A model generated the notes under the pieces. The model was not told where the DNA came from. It saw nothing but the letters and a program-made list of their open reading frames with translations, and ran no database searches. The translations under genes and the position numbers were made by a program. Below are positions 34,438 through 43,636 of a stretch of DNA of 61,705 bases, piece by piece. How positions within the stretch are numbered: position 1 is the first letter of the stretch; every line of letters begins with the position of its first letter. This DNA is from Streptacidiphilus jiangxiensis (lineage in GTDB: Bacteria; Actinomycetota; Actinomycetes; Streptomycetales; Streptomycetaceae), in contig NZ_FOAZ01000036.1 in NCBI RefSeq assembly GCF_900109465.1, positions 1 to 61,705 on the forward strand. Reading direction: 5' to 3'.

Positions 34438-35331
34438 ATGGAAGCCGCCCGCGCCGCCGCGAGCACGCTGCTGAACACCACGTCCCTGCTCCCGGGTCCG
34501 CTCGCGGGGAAGGTCGCGTTCACCCTGTTCCACCTGCCCGTCGCGCGCAGCCGACTGCGCTCCTCCCAGCGCGCGTTGCTCGACCAGGCGCAGGTCGGCC
34601 GAATCGCGGCGAGCGGTGGCCGGCACGCGGTGACCTACCGGTGGGGCGACGGCAGCAGGCCCGTTCTGCTGGTGCACGGATGGCAGTCGCGCGCCTCGCG
34701 CCTTGCGGACTTCGTGCCCGGACTGCTCGACCGCGGCTACAGCGTCATCGCCTTCGACGCGCCGGGGCACGGCGACGCGGGCGGTCGGAGCGCCTCGATC
34801 CTCGACTACCGGGACGTCGTGACGGGCCTCCACGCCCAGTACGGCACGTTCGAGTGCGTGGTCGCGCACTCCCTGGGAGCGCTCGGGGCGTTCTTCGGCC
34901 TACGGAGCGGGGCGACCACGCGGAAGGTCGTCACCATCAGCGGGGTGTGCGACTTCGACTACCTGGTGGAGGAGTTCTGCGCCGAGCTCCGCGTCCGGAG
35001 CCGACTCAAGGGCCGCCTGCTGGAAGAGATCCGCACGAACCTCTTCCCCGACCTGCCACCGGAGCAGGTGCCCTTCTCACTGACGGACATGCCTCCCGTC
35101 GTCGCGTCGCCACTGCTGGTGATCCACGACGAGTCCGACACCAGGATCGATGTCTCGCAGGGCCGTCGGCTGGCCGCAGCCTTCGGCGACCGCGCCCGAC
35201 TCGTCGTCACCAGCGGGCTCGGGCACCGGCGCATCATCAACGACGCGGGTGTCATCGGCTGCGTCCTCGACTTCGTCGACCAGGCCCCGGACGCACTCGA
35301 CGCCTCGCGGCTGTCGGCGCGCTCCCGCTGA
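34438..35331 (+). CDS. alpha/beta hydrolase
   Basis: 297 aa. VLLVHGWQSRASR holds the oxyanion HG, VVAHSLGALGAF the nucleophile Ser, DESDTRID the acid, and GLGHRRI the catalytic His. An N-terminal segment of about 60 residues with a weak hydrophobic stretch precedes the domain. It is divergent from the hydrolase at 33181-34305 across a palindrome. Confidence 0.86.
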   Translation: MEAARAAASTLLNTTSLLPGPLAGKVAFTLFHLPVARSRLRSSQRALLDQAQVGRIAASGGRHAVTYRWGDGSRPVLLVHGWQSRASRLADFVPGLLDRGYSVIAFDAPGHGDAGGRSASILDYRDVVTGLHAQYGTFECVVAHSLGALGAFFGLRSGATTRKVVTISGVCDFDYLVEEFCAELRVRSRLKGRLLEEIRTNLFPDLPPEQVPFSLTDMPPVVASPLLVIHDESDTRIDVSQGRRLAAAFGDRARLVVTSGLGHRRIINDAGVIGCVLDFVDQAPDALDASRLSARSR

Positions 35332-35383
35332 CCGCACCGACGATGCGTTCTCGCTGTCCCCTGCCCCTCGGAGGAGCCCGACG

Positions 35384-35584
35384 ATGACCGGACCACACCC
35401 CACCCCCCAGGACCCCGCCGCGAGCCGCCCGCCCGGCCCTAACCAGTGGTTCAAGGACCACCTCGACGCTCTGATCGACGCCGAACTCATCGTGGACGTC
35501 CCCACCACGACCGCCGCGACCGCCGCGGGAGCCGGCCGCACCCCCTGGCCCCCGTGGCGGCGCCCGTTCCGCAGGCGGGCGTAG
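35384..35584 (+). CDS. small Pro-rich hypothetical protein
   Basis: 66 aa. GGAGGAG precedes the ATG, so the start is well supported. It is rich in Pro, Thr and Ala, with a short helix (NQWFKDHLDALIDAELIVDV) and a basic end (PWRRPFRRRA). There is no recognised family. It follows the hydrolase by 52 nt. Confidence 0.55.
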   Translation: MTGPHPTPQDPAASRPPGPNQWFKDHLDALIDAELIVDVPTTTAATAAGAGRTPWPPWRRPFRRRA

Positions 35585-35597
35585 CCCTTCGTCCGCG

Positions 35598-36155
35598 CTA
35601 CGCCGCGGCAGGTCGCCTGCGCACGTGCCGGTGCCCCTCCTCCGGGAACTCCGGCGGCAGCGGCGGGAGCACCGAGGCCAGCTCGTAGCCGCACTTCTGT
35701 GCCACCCGGCACGAGCCCTCGTTGCCCACGGTGTGCAGCAGCTCGATCTCGTCCGCGGGCAGCAGGTCCTGCTCGCCGAACAGCCACTGCGTGGCAGTCT
35801 CGACGCACCGCGACGCGATCCCCCTGCCGCGGGCCTGCGCGACGGTCCAGTACCCGACGCCCGTCGCCAGGGTGGCCGGCGGATCGGCCGCCTTGACGAC
35901 GAAGTGCCCGACCACCACGCCGTCCTCCTCGACGGCCCAGCTGAGCAGCGTCCCGTCGGCCCAGCCCGCGACCACGTCGGCGAGCCAGGCACGGGCCTCG
36001 TCCGCGTCACCGATGGGCCGCATCAGCCACCGCCGCATCACCTCGTCGCCGTGCGCGGCCACGATGGCCGGAACGTCCGCGTCCCGCCAGGGGCGCAGGG
36101 TCAGGGGCGGCGCGGTCTCGGTGGGCGGCACGGTCAAGATCATTGGTGCGGTCAT
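35598..36155 (-). CDS. GNAT family N-acetyltransferase, RimJ/RimL type
   Basis: 185 aa from the ATG at 36155; ATGs at 36164 and 36143 are alternatives. LTLRPWRDADVPAIVAAH is the typical RimL opening, GYWTVAQARGRGIASRCVE the acetyl-CoA loop, and NEGSCRVAQKCGY the closing motif. Such enzymes acetylate N-termini or small amines; the substrate here is unknown. Confidence 0.87.
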   Translation of the reverse strand: MTAPMILTVPPTETAPPLTLRPWRDADVPAIVAAHGDEVMRRWLMRPIGDADEARAWLADVVAGWADGTLLSWAVEEDGVVVGHFVVKAADPPATLATGVGYWTVAQARGRGIASRCVETATQWLFGEQDLLPADEIELLHTVGNEGSCRVAQKCGYELASVLPPLPPEFPEEGHRHVRRRPAAA

Positions 36156-36330
36156 ACGGGCCATCCAACATCACGTCGGACGACGGGATCAGCGAAGCGA
36201 TCAAAAACCTCGCGTCTGCGGGGTGGGGCGCTCGCAAATTTCGTTGAGCCCGCACCGGTGATCCTGTTGGCTGTCGGCATCGAACTGTCAGAACCGCTGG
36301 TGTCCGCCCGGTCGTAGCAGGGAGTACAAG

Positions 36331-37122
36331 ATGCAGGACGTTGTCGTCGACCCCGGTGCCCATAATCGGGTCGCCTGGGACAGGCTTGTCCGGGAGGGCA
36401 ACGAGTGGTCGAGGCCGGTGAGTTCTGAGGATGTCGAGCGCGCCCGCAGGGGCGACTGGTCGATTGTTCTGATCGGGCATGAGCCGGTCCGCCGCTCCTG
36501 GCTGCCGACGGACCTGACCGGCAAGGACGTGCTGTGCCTGGCCTCCGGCGGTGGCCAGCAGGGTCCGATTCTGGCCGCCGCAGGGGCGCGGGTCACCGTG
36601 TTCGACAACTCGCCCGGCCAGCTCGGACAGGACGAGATGGTGGCGGCGCGCGACGCGCTCGAACTGCGCACCGTCCTGGGTGACATGCGCGACCTCAGCG
36701 CCTTCGGCGACGCGGCATTCGACGTGGCGTTCCACCCGGTCTCGAACGTGTTCGTACCCGACGTGGCACCGGTGTGGCGTGAGTGCTTCCGCGTCCTGCG
36801 ACCGGGCGGAACCCTGCTCGCGGGCTTCGTCAACCCTGATGCGTACCTGTTCGACCATGAGGCCCTCGACGAGCGCGGTGAGCTGGTCGTCGTGCACAAA
36901 CTTCCCTACAGCGATGTCACGCACTACTCCGCCGAGGAACGCGCCACGAAGTTCGGGGCGGACGCCCCTCTTGAACACAGTCACACCCTCACCGGCCAGA
37001 TCGGCGGGCAACTCGCCGCGGGGTTCGTCCTCACCGGCTTCGCAGAAGCACCGCACCAATCCAACGCGTCCGCCGCATACATGTCGCACTATTTTGCGAC
37101 GCTGGCGGTCAAGCCGGGCTGA
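36331..37122 (+). CDS. class I SAM-dependent methyltransferase
   Basis: 263 aa. DVLCLASGGGQQGPILAAAGA is the SAM-binding glycine motif, VTVFDNSPGQL the acidic strand and VLGDMRDLSAFGDAAFDV motif II. ECFRVLRPGGTLL follows. The family (Methyltransf_11-like) gives no clue to substrate. A G-rich site (CAGGGAG) lies before the ATG. Confidence 0.87.
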   Translation: MQDVVVDPGAHNRVAWDRLVREGNEWSRPVSSEDVERARRGDWSIVLIGHEPVRRSWLPTDLTGKDVLCLASGGGQQGPILAAAGARVTVFDNSPGQLGQDEMVAARDALELRTVLGDMRDLSAFGDAAFDVAFHPVSNVFVPDVAPVWRECFRVLRPGGTLLAGFVNPDAYLFDHEALDERGELVVVHKLPYSDVTHYSAEERATKFGADAPLEHSHTLTGQIGGQLAAGFVLTGFAEAPHQSNASAAYMSHYFATLAVKPG

Positions 37123-37143
37123 CCAAAGGCCCTTCGGGGTCCT
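37121..37143 (+). terminator. UUCG-loop hairpin after the methyltransferase
   Basis: AGGCCC and GGGTCCT pair (one bulged T) around a TTCG tetraloop directly behind the stop codon. A small, plausible terminator. Confidence 0.45.
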
Positions 37144-37244
37144 CTGCCACGCTTCGGGAGCCGGCCGCGGCCAGGTGGCCGCGGTCGGCAATCACCGGGA
37201 AACGTCCCGGAACCCATCGCGCAGAGAGGTCGGCGGGATCACGT

Positions 37245-37634
37245 TCACCTCTCCCTGACCAGGCAGAAGGGATGCCCCGCCGGGTCGGTGAGGACCCGGT
37301 ACCTCGCCTCGTCGGGCTGGTGGTCCGGCTTGCCCGCGCCCAGTTCCAGCAGGCGGGCCTCTGCCTCGTCCAGGTCCTCGACCGTGAAGTCGCAGTGGAA
37401 CTGCTGAGGTGCGCTCTGGCCCGGCCACTCCGGGGCGCGGTAGTCGGCGACGCGCTGGAAGCCGATGAAGAGACCGTCCCCGGTGGTGAGCCCGGCGAAG
37501 TCGGCGTCGGACTTCGGGTGGGGATCGAGGCGGGTGGCCGCCTGGTAGAAGGCCGCCAGGGCCAGTGGGTCGGCGCAGTCCAAGGTGATCGCGCACAGCT
37601 TCATCCGCATCCGGTCATCGTTCTCCCCGGTCAT
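37245..37634 (-). CDS. VOC family protein
   Basis: 129 aa. KLCAITLDCADPLALAAFYQAAT opens and YRVLTDPAGHPFCL closes, as in glyoxalase-like single-domain VOC proteins. The start may be the ATG at 37634 or another at 37610. It is convergent with the methyltransferase and probably not part of the next cluster. Confidence 0.85.
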   Translation of the reverse strand: MTGENDDRMRMKLCAITLDCADPLALAAFYQAATRLDPHPKSDADFAGLTTGDGLFIGFQRVADYRAPEWPGQSAPQQFHCDFTVEDLDEAEARLLELGAGKPDHQPDEARYRVLTDPAGHPFCLVRER

Positions 37635-37794
37635 CGGCGCCGCAACTGCTTTGGCCGGGCCGGGAGTCAGCCCCGTGCCGGAGCAGGGGAAGGCGGGATG
37701 GGCCGATCCCCGCCGCGTTGATGGGAGGGACGCCGACGCGAACCAGCCGCTCGCACACCGGGGGGAACCGTACCGTTGCCGTGGGACGGGCGGT

Positions 37795-37965
37795 TCAGCC
37801 GATGCTGCTGCTGAACGCGGCGATGTCCAGCCGCGAGAGGCCGCGGTCCTCGACCGCGGCCGGGACGACCCGGCGCAGCATCTCGGTATGGGCCTCGGTC
37901 CTGCGGCGGGAGAGGGTGACGGGGCGGCGGCGGTCGCGGGGCGGCGGGGTGCGGTCTGTGGTCAT
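37795..37965 (-). CDS. small ORF of unknown role at the end of the biosynthetic array
   Basis: 56 aa from the ATG at 37965; AGGGA lies very close to the ATG, so the start is doubtful. It is highly basic (TPPPRDRRRPVTLSRRR) and ends in LSRLDIAAFSSSIG. It may be a decayed regulator N-terminus, a free-standing small protein or a hydrophilic precursor peptide. It is the only coding candidate in the 394 bp between the VOC gene and the MFS gene. The rest of that gap holds nothing else visible. Confidence 0.3.
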   Translation of the reverse strand: MTTDRTPPPRDRRRPVTLSRRRTEAHTEMLRRVVPAAVEDRGLSRLDIAAFSSSIG

Positions 37966-38028
37966 GTCCCTATGTATGGCCGCGGACCGGGAGGTGCATG
38001 CGTCTCCGGGCGGACGCATCCGCGGGCC

Positions 38029-39357
38029 TCACTCCGCACGTGCGGTCCGGTCCCGAAGGCCCACCAGGGCCGGGAGGGTGAGGAGGCTGGTGAGGGCGAG
38101 GAAGACCCAGGGCCAGGTGGGGCCTGCGGAGAGAAGGATGGTGAAGACCAGCGGGGCGACCGCGCCGCCGAGGGTCCAGGAGAGTTGGAAGGCGGCCTGG
38201 TAGCGGCCCTGGAGGTCGACGCGGGAGAGGTCGACGCTGAGCTCGCTCATGGGAGTGGAGCCGATCACCTCGGCCGCGGTGAACAGGAGCATCGCACCCA
38301 CCGCGCCCAGCGGCAGGAGCCACGCGGGGGCCCACTGGAGCGTGGCGAAGGCCGCGAAGGCGACCGCGTTGAGCATCGCCGCGAGGCGGACCGTGCGGGT
38401 GCGGGAGCGTCGCGCGGTGAGGCGGCCGGCCGGGGTCTGGACGGTGGCGACCAGGGCGGTGTTGACGACGATCAGGACGCCGACGAGCCAGGCGCCGGTG
38501 CGCAGGGTACGGGTCACGTAGACGGCCAGCAACAGGGACGGCATCAGGGCCGCGAAGACGAAAGAGACGTTGGCCGCGACGAGACGCAGGTAGGTGCGGT
38601 CGCGCAGCACGGTCAGGTAGCCGGAACCGGGCGCGCGACGTTCAGCCGATGCCGGGTGCGGAGCCGGGTGCGGAGCCGAGTGCGGATCCGAGTGCGTCGT
38701 CGTGCGCGGTACGTCGGGGTGGGCGGACCTGGGGCACCAGGTGGCGAGGAGCCAGGCGGCCAGGACGAAGCTCGCGGCGTCGGCGACCACCACACCGCGC
38801 AGGCCCGCCGTGCTGCCGATGCCGAGCGCGAGCGCGCCGCCCGCCGCGCCGGCGCCCGCGCCGATGTTGCGCAGCGCGCGGGTGAACGCGAACCAGGCGG
38901 CCCGGTCTCCCTCGCGTGCGGCGAGGACGACCAGGGAGCGGCTGGAGGTCCAGTAGGCGCTGCCGCCGCACTGGACCACCAGGACGGCCGCGATGATCGC
39001 CCAGGTGGCGTGGGCACCGAGGTAGAGGGCGAACCCCGCGGCGGAGACCAGGTTGCCCGCCACCACCACGCGGCGGGCACCGAGACGGTCGACGAGCGCG
39101 CCCACCACCGCGGGTGCCGGGATGGCGAGGAGTTGGCCGAGCGTCAGGGCGGTCCCGATCTGGACGAGGGACAGCGAGGTGGTGCGGGCGAAGAAGACGA
39201 CCGGGAAGGACATCATCAGGCCGTTGCCGAGGCTGTCGATCGCGTTGGCGGCGACAAAGCGGCCGTTGCCGCGCAGGTCGGGCAGGCCGAACCGGCTCGC
39301 GAAGCGGGGCCCGCCGGACGGTGCGGGGGGCCGGGTGACGGTGGGTGGTGCAGTCAT
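38029..39357 (-). CDS. MFS transporter, probable exporter of the cluster product
   Basis: 442 aa, 12 hydrophobic segments. The motif A-like loop GALVDRLGARRVVVAG follows TM2. The central cytoplasmic loop has a repeated His/Pro run (HSAPHPAPHPA) caused by 12-bp DNA repeats. It lies 34 nt behind the histidine phosphatase gene, so it is probably the last main gene of the 47.6 to 38.0 kb array and exports the product or gives self-resistance. Confidence 0.82.
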   Translation of the reverse strand: MTAPPTVTRPPAPSGGPRFASRFGLPDLRGNGRFVAANAIDSLGNGLMMSFPVVFFARTTSLSLVQIGTALTLGQLLAIPAPAVVGALVDRLGARRVVVAGNLVSAAGFALYLGAHATWAIIAAVLVVQCGGSAYWTSSRSLVVLAAREGDRAAWFAFTRALRNIGAGAGAAGGALALGIGSTAGLRGVVVADAASFVLAAWLLATWCPRSAHPDVPRTTTHSDPHSAPHPAPHPASAERRAPGSGYLTVLRDRTYLRLVAANVSFVFAALMPSLLLAVYVTRTLRTGAWLVGVLIVVNTALVATVQTPAGRLTARRSRTRTVRLAAMLNAVAFAAFATLQWAPAWLLPLGAVGAMLLFTAAEVIGSTPMSELSVDLSRVDLQGRYQAAFQLSWTLGGAVAPLVFTILLSAGPTWPWVFLALTSLLTLPALVGLRDRTARAE

Positions 39358-39391
39358 GGAGTGGTCCTCACGAGGCCTCGCGGGCGCGCGT

Positions 39392-40060
39392 TCAGGGTGC
39401 GGGGTGCAGGTGGCAGGTGTCGCTGAAGGAGCGCAGGGAGGCGTCGCCGTTCGGGTCGTAGCGGATGACGGTCAGCGAGGCGGGCGACAGCTCCAGGTGG
39501 AACAGTGCGCTCGGGGGCGCGTCGAGGGCGTCGCGGACCAGGGCCTTGATCGGACCGACGTGACTGACGACGAGAACGGTGCGGCCGTGGTGACGTTCCA
39601 CCAGTCGGTCGCGGGCTTCGAGCACGCGCCGCGTCATCGCCGCGAAGCTCTCGCCGTTGGGCGGCGCCACCGTCTCGTCGCGCTTCCAGGCGGCGAGGAG
39701 CGACGGCCATCCAGCGGCGACCTCGGCGTGCGTCCGGCCCTCCCAGGCACCGAAGTCCAGTTCGCGCAGGCCCGGTTCGACCGTGAGGGGCAGGCCGAGG
39801 CGGTCCGCGCAGGCCTGCGCGGTGGCGGTGGCCCGGCGCAGTGGGGAGGCGAGGACGGCGTCCACGCCGACTCCGCACGCGTCCGTGCCGAGCCGCCTGG
39901 CCGCCGCGGCGGCCTCGATCAGGCCGGTGGGGCTCAGGTCCGGGTCGGCGCCGGACCCGGAGAAGCGCCGGTCGGGGGTGAGGGCGGTCTGGCCGTGGCG
40001 CAGCAGGAGCACGGTGGTGCTCGGGCCGGTGCCGCCCGACCAGCCGCGTGCGCTGCTCAC
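39392..40060 (-). CDS. histidine phosphatase, likely pathway phosphatase
   Basis: 222 aa. VLLLRHGQTALTPDRRFSG has the catalytic RHG motif, ELDFGAWEGRTHAEV is the GpmB/CobC-like substrate motif, and VLVVSHVGPIKAL has the second His. The stop-start overlap (4 nt) with the upstream ATP-grasp gene shows co-translation. In this setting it could remove the 5'-phosphate from a RibA/RibD-derived pyrimidine, a step usually done by HAD enzymes in riboflavin synthesis. That role is inferred. Confidence 0.82.
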   Translation of the reverse strand: MSSARGWSGGTGPSTTVLLLRHGQTALTPDRRFSGSGADPDLSPTGLIEAAAAARRLGTDACGVGVDAVLASPLRRATATAQACADRLGLPLTVEPGLRELDFGAWEGRTHAEVAAGWPSLLAAWKRDETVAPPNGESFAAMTRRVLEARDRLVERHHGRTVLVVSHVGPIKALVRDALDAPPSALFHLELSPASLTVIRYDPNGDASLRSFSDTCHLHPAP

Positions 40061-41370
40061 CGGCCGCCGCCCGGGTGGGCAAGGATGACGTCCTCGAACG
40101 CGGCGCCGGAGACGTCGGGGTACTCGTGCACGCGGCGCGGACCGAGTTCGCGCACGCCCATGGCGTCAGCGAGGCGGGCGACGGCGAGGCGGAGCTGTTC
40201 CTGCAATGCGCCGGGGTCCGCCGCCGCACCGAGGGCTGCGCCGGCACGGTGCCAGCTGGCCTCGGGGAAGGGCAGGGCCCGGCCCTCCCGGACGCTCTGC
40301 CAGCAGGACTCCACCAGGGGGAGGTCCGTCAGCAGCGCAGCGGGCTCGGCGAAGTGGCGCACGAAGCCGTCGGCGATGAGGAACCGCACCGCCGCGTACG
40401 GGTGGGCCGGATCCGGGGCGGGCTGCCGGAACGGACGGCCGAGCGCGAGGTCGGCCACGGCCCGATAGGGGTCCCAGCCGCGGGCCCGACGGACCAGGTC
40501 CATGATGTGGCCGCCGCCGGGCCGGGCCGCGAACTCGATGTTGACCAGTCGGCCGGCCCGCAGACGGTATTCGACGTGCAGGAACGCGTTCTGGACGCCG
40601 TGGGCGTCGACGAGCTGCTGGACGGCGTGGTGCGCCGAGGCGTCGAGTTCGTCGACGGGCGCGACGGCGTGGCCCCGTTCCAGGAAGAACTCGGGCCCGG
40701 CCAGTTCCTTACGGGTGACCGCGAGGGCCACGACGCGACCACCCTGCACGGCGGTCTCGACGCTGATCTCCGGTCCCTCGACGAACTCCTCGGCGACGCA
40801 GCGCCCGGAGCGGCTGTAGGCGACGGCGCGCTCCCAGGCCCGGCCGGCGTCCTCGGCACGGCGCAGGATCCGCACCGAGGCGCTGCCGCCGCTGTCCGCC
40901 GGCTTGACCACCACAGGGCCGCCGCCTGTCGCCCGCCAGAACGCCACCAGGTCGTCGGCGCTGGCGAGTTCCGCGTACCGGGGCACGGGCAGACCGGCGG
41001 CCTCCAGCGAGACCCGCTGCCGGTGCTTGTCCCTGGCGAGGGCGGCGGCCGCGACCCCGGCGTGGGGCAGACCCGCACGCTCGGCGATCAGCGGGGTGAC
41101 GGAGGCGCACTCCTCCGACAGTGTGACGACGCCGTCGTGCGCGGCAGCGAGGGAGACCAGCCGGTCCGTCAGGGCCGGATCGTGTCCCGGGTGTGCGGGG
41201 TCCGCGCGGCGGACGTCCAGCGGGAGGGAGCGGTCGGCGAGGAACTCGTACCGGGGTTTCGAGAACCCGTCGACCAGGGTGACGCTCAGGCCGTCGCGGA
41301 GCCAGGCGGCGAAGGCCGACTGGTGGCCGTCACCGGCTCCGAGGACGAGCAGGCGGGCAGCAGCTGCCAT
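40057..41370 (-). CDS. ATP-grasp ligase B of the biosynthetic array
   Basis: 437 aa from the ATG at 41370. The N-terminus MAAAARLLVLGAGDGHQ is Rossmann-like. VVKPADSGGSASVRIL is the ATP-binding loop, and the metal end is LVNIEFAARPGGGHIMDL. It resembles BacD/DdaF-type amino-acid ligases, which form an amide through an acyl phosphate. It overlaps the phosphatase gene and lies 62 nt behind the luciferase-like gene. The substrates are unknown. Confidence 0.8.
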   Translation of the reverse strand: MAAAARLLVLGAGDGHQSAFAAWLRDGLSVTLVDGFSKPRYEFLADRSLPLDVRRADPAHPGHDPALTDRLVSLAAAHDGVVTLSEECASVTPLIAERAGLPHAGVAAAALARDKHRQRVSLEAAGLPVPRYAELASADDLVAFWRATGGGPVVVKPADSGGSASVRILRRAEDAGRAWERAVAYSRSGRCVAEEFVEGPEISVETAVQGGRVVALAVTRKELAGPEFFLERGHAVAPVDELDASAHHAVQQLVDAHGVQNAFLHVEYRLRAGRLVNIEFAARPGGGHIMDLVRRARGWDPYRAVADLALGRPFRQPAPDPAHPYAAVRFLIADGFVRHFAEPAALLTDLPLVESCWQSVREGRALPFPEASWHRAGAALGAAADPGALQEQLRLAVARLADAMGVRELGPRRVHEYPDVSGAAFEDVILAHPGGGR

Positions 41371-41432
41371 GGGGACTCCAGCGTTCGAGTGGTGCTTCGG
41401 GAGGACGGGTCGACGGGGACGGGGCAGCGGGT

Positions 41433-42302
41433 CTAGGCGTGAGCGGCCGCCAGGCCCGCATGGCGCAGGGCGCCCGCCAGGGACCTGAGTTGGCGGTGGT
41501 CGCCGTCGTCCAGCGGGAGGTGGACCAGGAGCCGGTCCAGGCCCGCGTCCGCGTACCGGTCCAGCAGGGCGGGCAGGCGGTCGGCGCCGACGCGCAGCAG
41601 GGTGAGGCGTCCGTGCGCGTGCTCGGTGGGCTCCGCGCCGCGGTCGGCGGTGTCGACGGCGAGAGTGAGCTGCATGGTGGACGGCAGCGACCGCGCGTCG
41701 GGGCACATGCGGTGCAACTCGGTCCGGACGCGATCGGGCGTGACGTAGTTGGTCATCCAGCCGTCCGCGAGCGGGGTGAGCGCGGCGAGCGCGACCGGGT
41801 CGTTGGAGGCCAGCAGCAGCGGTGGCGCCGACGCCTGTGGCCCCGCGTCGAAGCGGACGGTGTCGGGCAGGGCCGCACCGCCCCGTCGCAGCAGGTCGTC
41901 CAGGACGCGCACCGACTCGATGAAGTGCTGTCGGCGCGCGTCCGCGTCCAGGCCGTAGACCTCGTTCACGCGCGCCCGCACCCCGGCGCCGACGCCCAGG
42001 ACCAGCCGGTTGCCCGACAGGGTCTGCAGGCTGGACACGGCCTGGGCGAGCGTGAGCGGCTGACGATAGCTCAGACACAGCACCGCGGTGCCGATCTCCT
42101 CGAACGGCACACCCTGGCCGAGCACGTTGGCCAGCAGGGCGACCGGGTCGAAACCGGCGCCGCGGTCGGTGCCGTCGTTGTGCAGCAGCGGGATGTCGCG
42201 CACCCAGATCCCCGGCACTCCGAGGTCGGCCAGCTGCAGGATCCGTCCCACCGGGTCGGTCCACGGGTCGTCGTAGAGCGGGAGGACCACTCCGGTTCTC
42301 AT
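41433..42302 (-). CDS. LLM class (luciferase-like) flavin- or F420-dependent oxidoreductase
   Basis: 289 aa starting MRTGVVLPLYDDPWTDPVGRI, with LTLAQAVSSLQTLSGNRLVLGVGAG as the family signature. The TIM-barrel end has the usual ADAGLDRLLVHLPL. Family members use FMN (with a partner reductase) or F420. The FMN reductase-type protein two genes upstream makes FMN attractive. Start ATG overlaps the RibD stop (ATGA). Confidence 0.83.
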   Translation of the reverse strand: MRTGVVLPLYDDPWTDPVGRILQLADLGVPGIWVRDIPLLHNDGTDRGAGFDPVALLANVLGQGVPFEEIGTAVLCLSYRQPLTLAQAVSSLQTLSGNRLVLGVGAGVRARVNEVYGLDADARRQHFIESVRVLDDLLRRGGAALPDTVRFDAGPQASAPPLLLASNDPVALAALTPLADGWMTNYVTPDRVRTELHRMCPDARSLPSTMQLTLAVDTADRGAEPTEHAHGRLTLLRVGADRLPALLDRYADAGLDRLLVHLPLDDGDHRQLRSLAGALRHAGLAAAHA

Positions 42303-43636
42303 GCGCACGGTGCGCCCCTCCTCGTGTCGGTGTCGGTGTGGGTGTGGGTGTCGGTGTGGGTGTCGTGGCCGTCGTCGCGGCCGGTGTCGGTGCCCCGGAG
42401 CAGGGCGTTCAGGCGCAGGTCCCGGCCGAGGGTGCGGGTGGAGAGCAGGTCGAGCCGGATGCCGTCCGCGAGGGTGGCGACGCCGGCGTCGGCCAGGGCC
42501 GCGGGTCCGGCCCCGAGCAGCAGCGGGGCGAGGTAACCGACGACCTCGTCGACCGCGCCTGCCCGCAGGAACGCACCGGCGACGGTCGGGCCGCCCTCCA
42601 GCAGGAGGGAGTGGACGCCGCGTGCGGAGAGCTCCGCGAGCGCCGCGGTGACGTCGGGGCGACCGTCGGCGCCCGCCGGCACGGTGACCTGGTGGACGCG
42701 ATCGGGCAGGTGTCCACCTGCGGCCTGGTCGCAGCTGAGGAGCACGGTGGGGGCGGAGTCGTCCCAGATCCGCGCGCGGGCGGGCAGGGACGCGGGGTCC
42801 CCGGCCAGGACGACGCGGACCGGGGCCCGGCCGGTGACACCGTGGCGCAGCCCCAGGTGCGGGTCGTCGGCGCGGACGGTGCCCGCGCCGACCAGGACGG
42901 CGTCGTGGCGGGCGCGCAGCTCGTGGGCGTCGCGGCGGGACTCCTCGCCGGTGATCCAACGTGAGCTGCGATCGGCCGCGGCCACACGGCCGTCCAGCGT
43001 GGCGCCGAACTTCCAGGTGATGTAGGGGCGCCGACGCTCCACGGCATGGAGCCAGAACCGGTTGGCGCGGCGCGCGCTCTCCGCCAGCACCCCGCCGGTC
43101 ACGCTGATCCCGGCTGCCCGCAGGCTCTCCGCGCCACCGGAGGCGTTCGCGGTGGGGTCGGCGACGGCGTACACCACGCGGCGGATGCCGGCAGCCCGCA
43201 GGGCCTGTGCGCAGGGGCCGGTGCGGCCGTGGTGGTTGCAGGGCTCGAGGGTCACCACGGCAGTGCCAGCGAAGGCGGCCCGTCCGGCCCGGCGCAGGGC
43301 CACGACCTCGGCGTGCGGGCCGCCCGCGAACTCGTGGCGGCCCTCGCCGACGACGGCTCCCGAACGGTCCAGGATCACACAGCCGACGGTCGGGTTGGGC
43401 GTGGTGACGCCGAGGTTCGCTGCCGCCAGCTCGACGGCCCTGTGCATGGCGCGCACCTCGGCCGCGGAGGCCGGCAAGCCGGCGGTGGCGGGCGAAGCAG
43501 CGGTGGCGGGCGAGGCCGGCGAAGCGCCGGTGCACGGCGGTGGTGTCCCCTGCGCACCACCGGGGCTGCCCGTCGCGCCGGAAGCGCCCGCACCGCCGAG
43601 CCCGCCGGTCCCACCGGCTTTGGCGGTGCCGCTCAC
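42299..43636 (-). CDS. ribD: RibD-type bifunctional pyrimidine deaminase/reductase with unusual ends
   Basis: 445 aa from a GTG overlapping the upstream stop. Both halves are complete: the zinc deaminase has HAEVVAL and PCNHHGRTGPC, and the reductase has ITWKFGATLDGRVA, GAGTVRADDP and SLLLEGGPTVAGAFL. In riboflavin synthesis RibD turns 2,5-diamino-6-ribosylamino-pyrimidinone phosphate into 5-amino-6-ribitylaminouracil phosphate. Odd features: about 60 Gly/Ala/Ser/Pro-rich residues precede the domain, and a HTDTHTHTDTDT tail encoded by a GTGTCGGT-type DNA repeat ends it. Confidence 0.88.
   Translation of the reverse strand: MSGTAKAGGTGGLGGAGASGATGSPGGAQGTPPPCTGASPASPATAASPATAGLPASAAEVRAMHRAVELAAANLGVTTPNPTVGCVILDRSGAVVGEGRHEFAGGPHAEVVALRRAGRAAFAGTAVVTLEPCNHHGRTGPCAQALRAAGIRRVVYAVADPTANASGGAESLRAAGISVTGGVLAESARRANRFWLHAVERRRPYITWKFGATLDGRVAAADRSSRWITGEESRRDAHELRARHDAVLVGAGTVRADDPHLGLRHGVTGRAPVRVVLAGDPASLPARARIWDDSAPTVLLSCDQAAGGHLPDRVHQVTVPAGADGRPDVTAALAELSARGVHSLLLEGGPTVAGAFLRAGAVDEVVGYLAPLLLGAGPAALADAGVATLADGIRLDLLSTRTLGRDLRLNALLRGTDTGRDDGHDTHTDTHTHTDTDTRRGAPCA

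Noticed and set aside
42322..42366. Possible CRISPR or satellite repeat
   Set aside because: The GTGTCGGT-type repeat is short, in frame inside ribD and lacks spacers; it is a simple-sequence tract.
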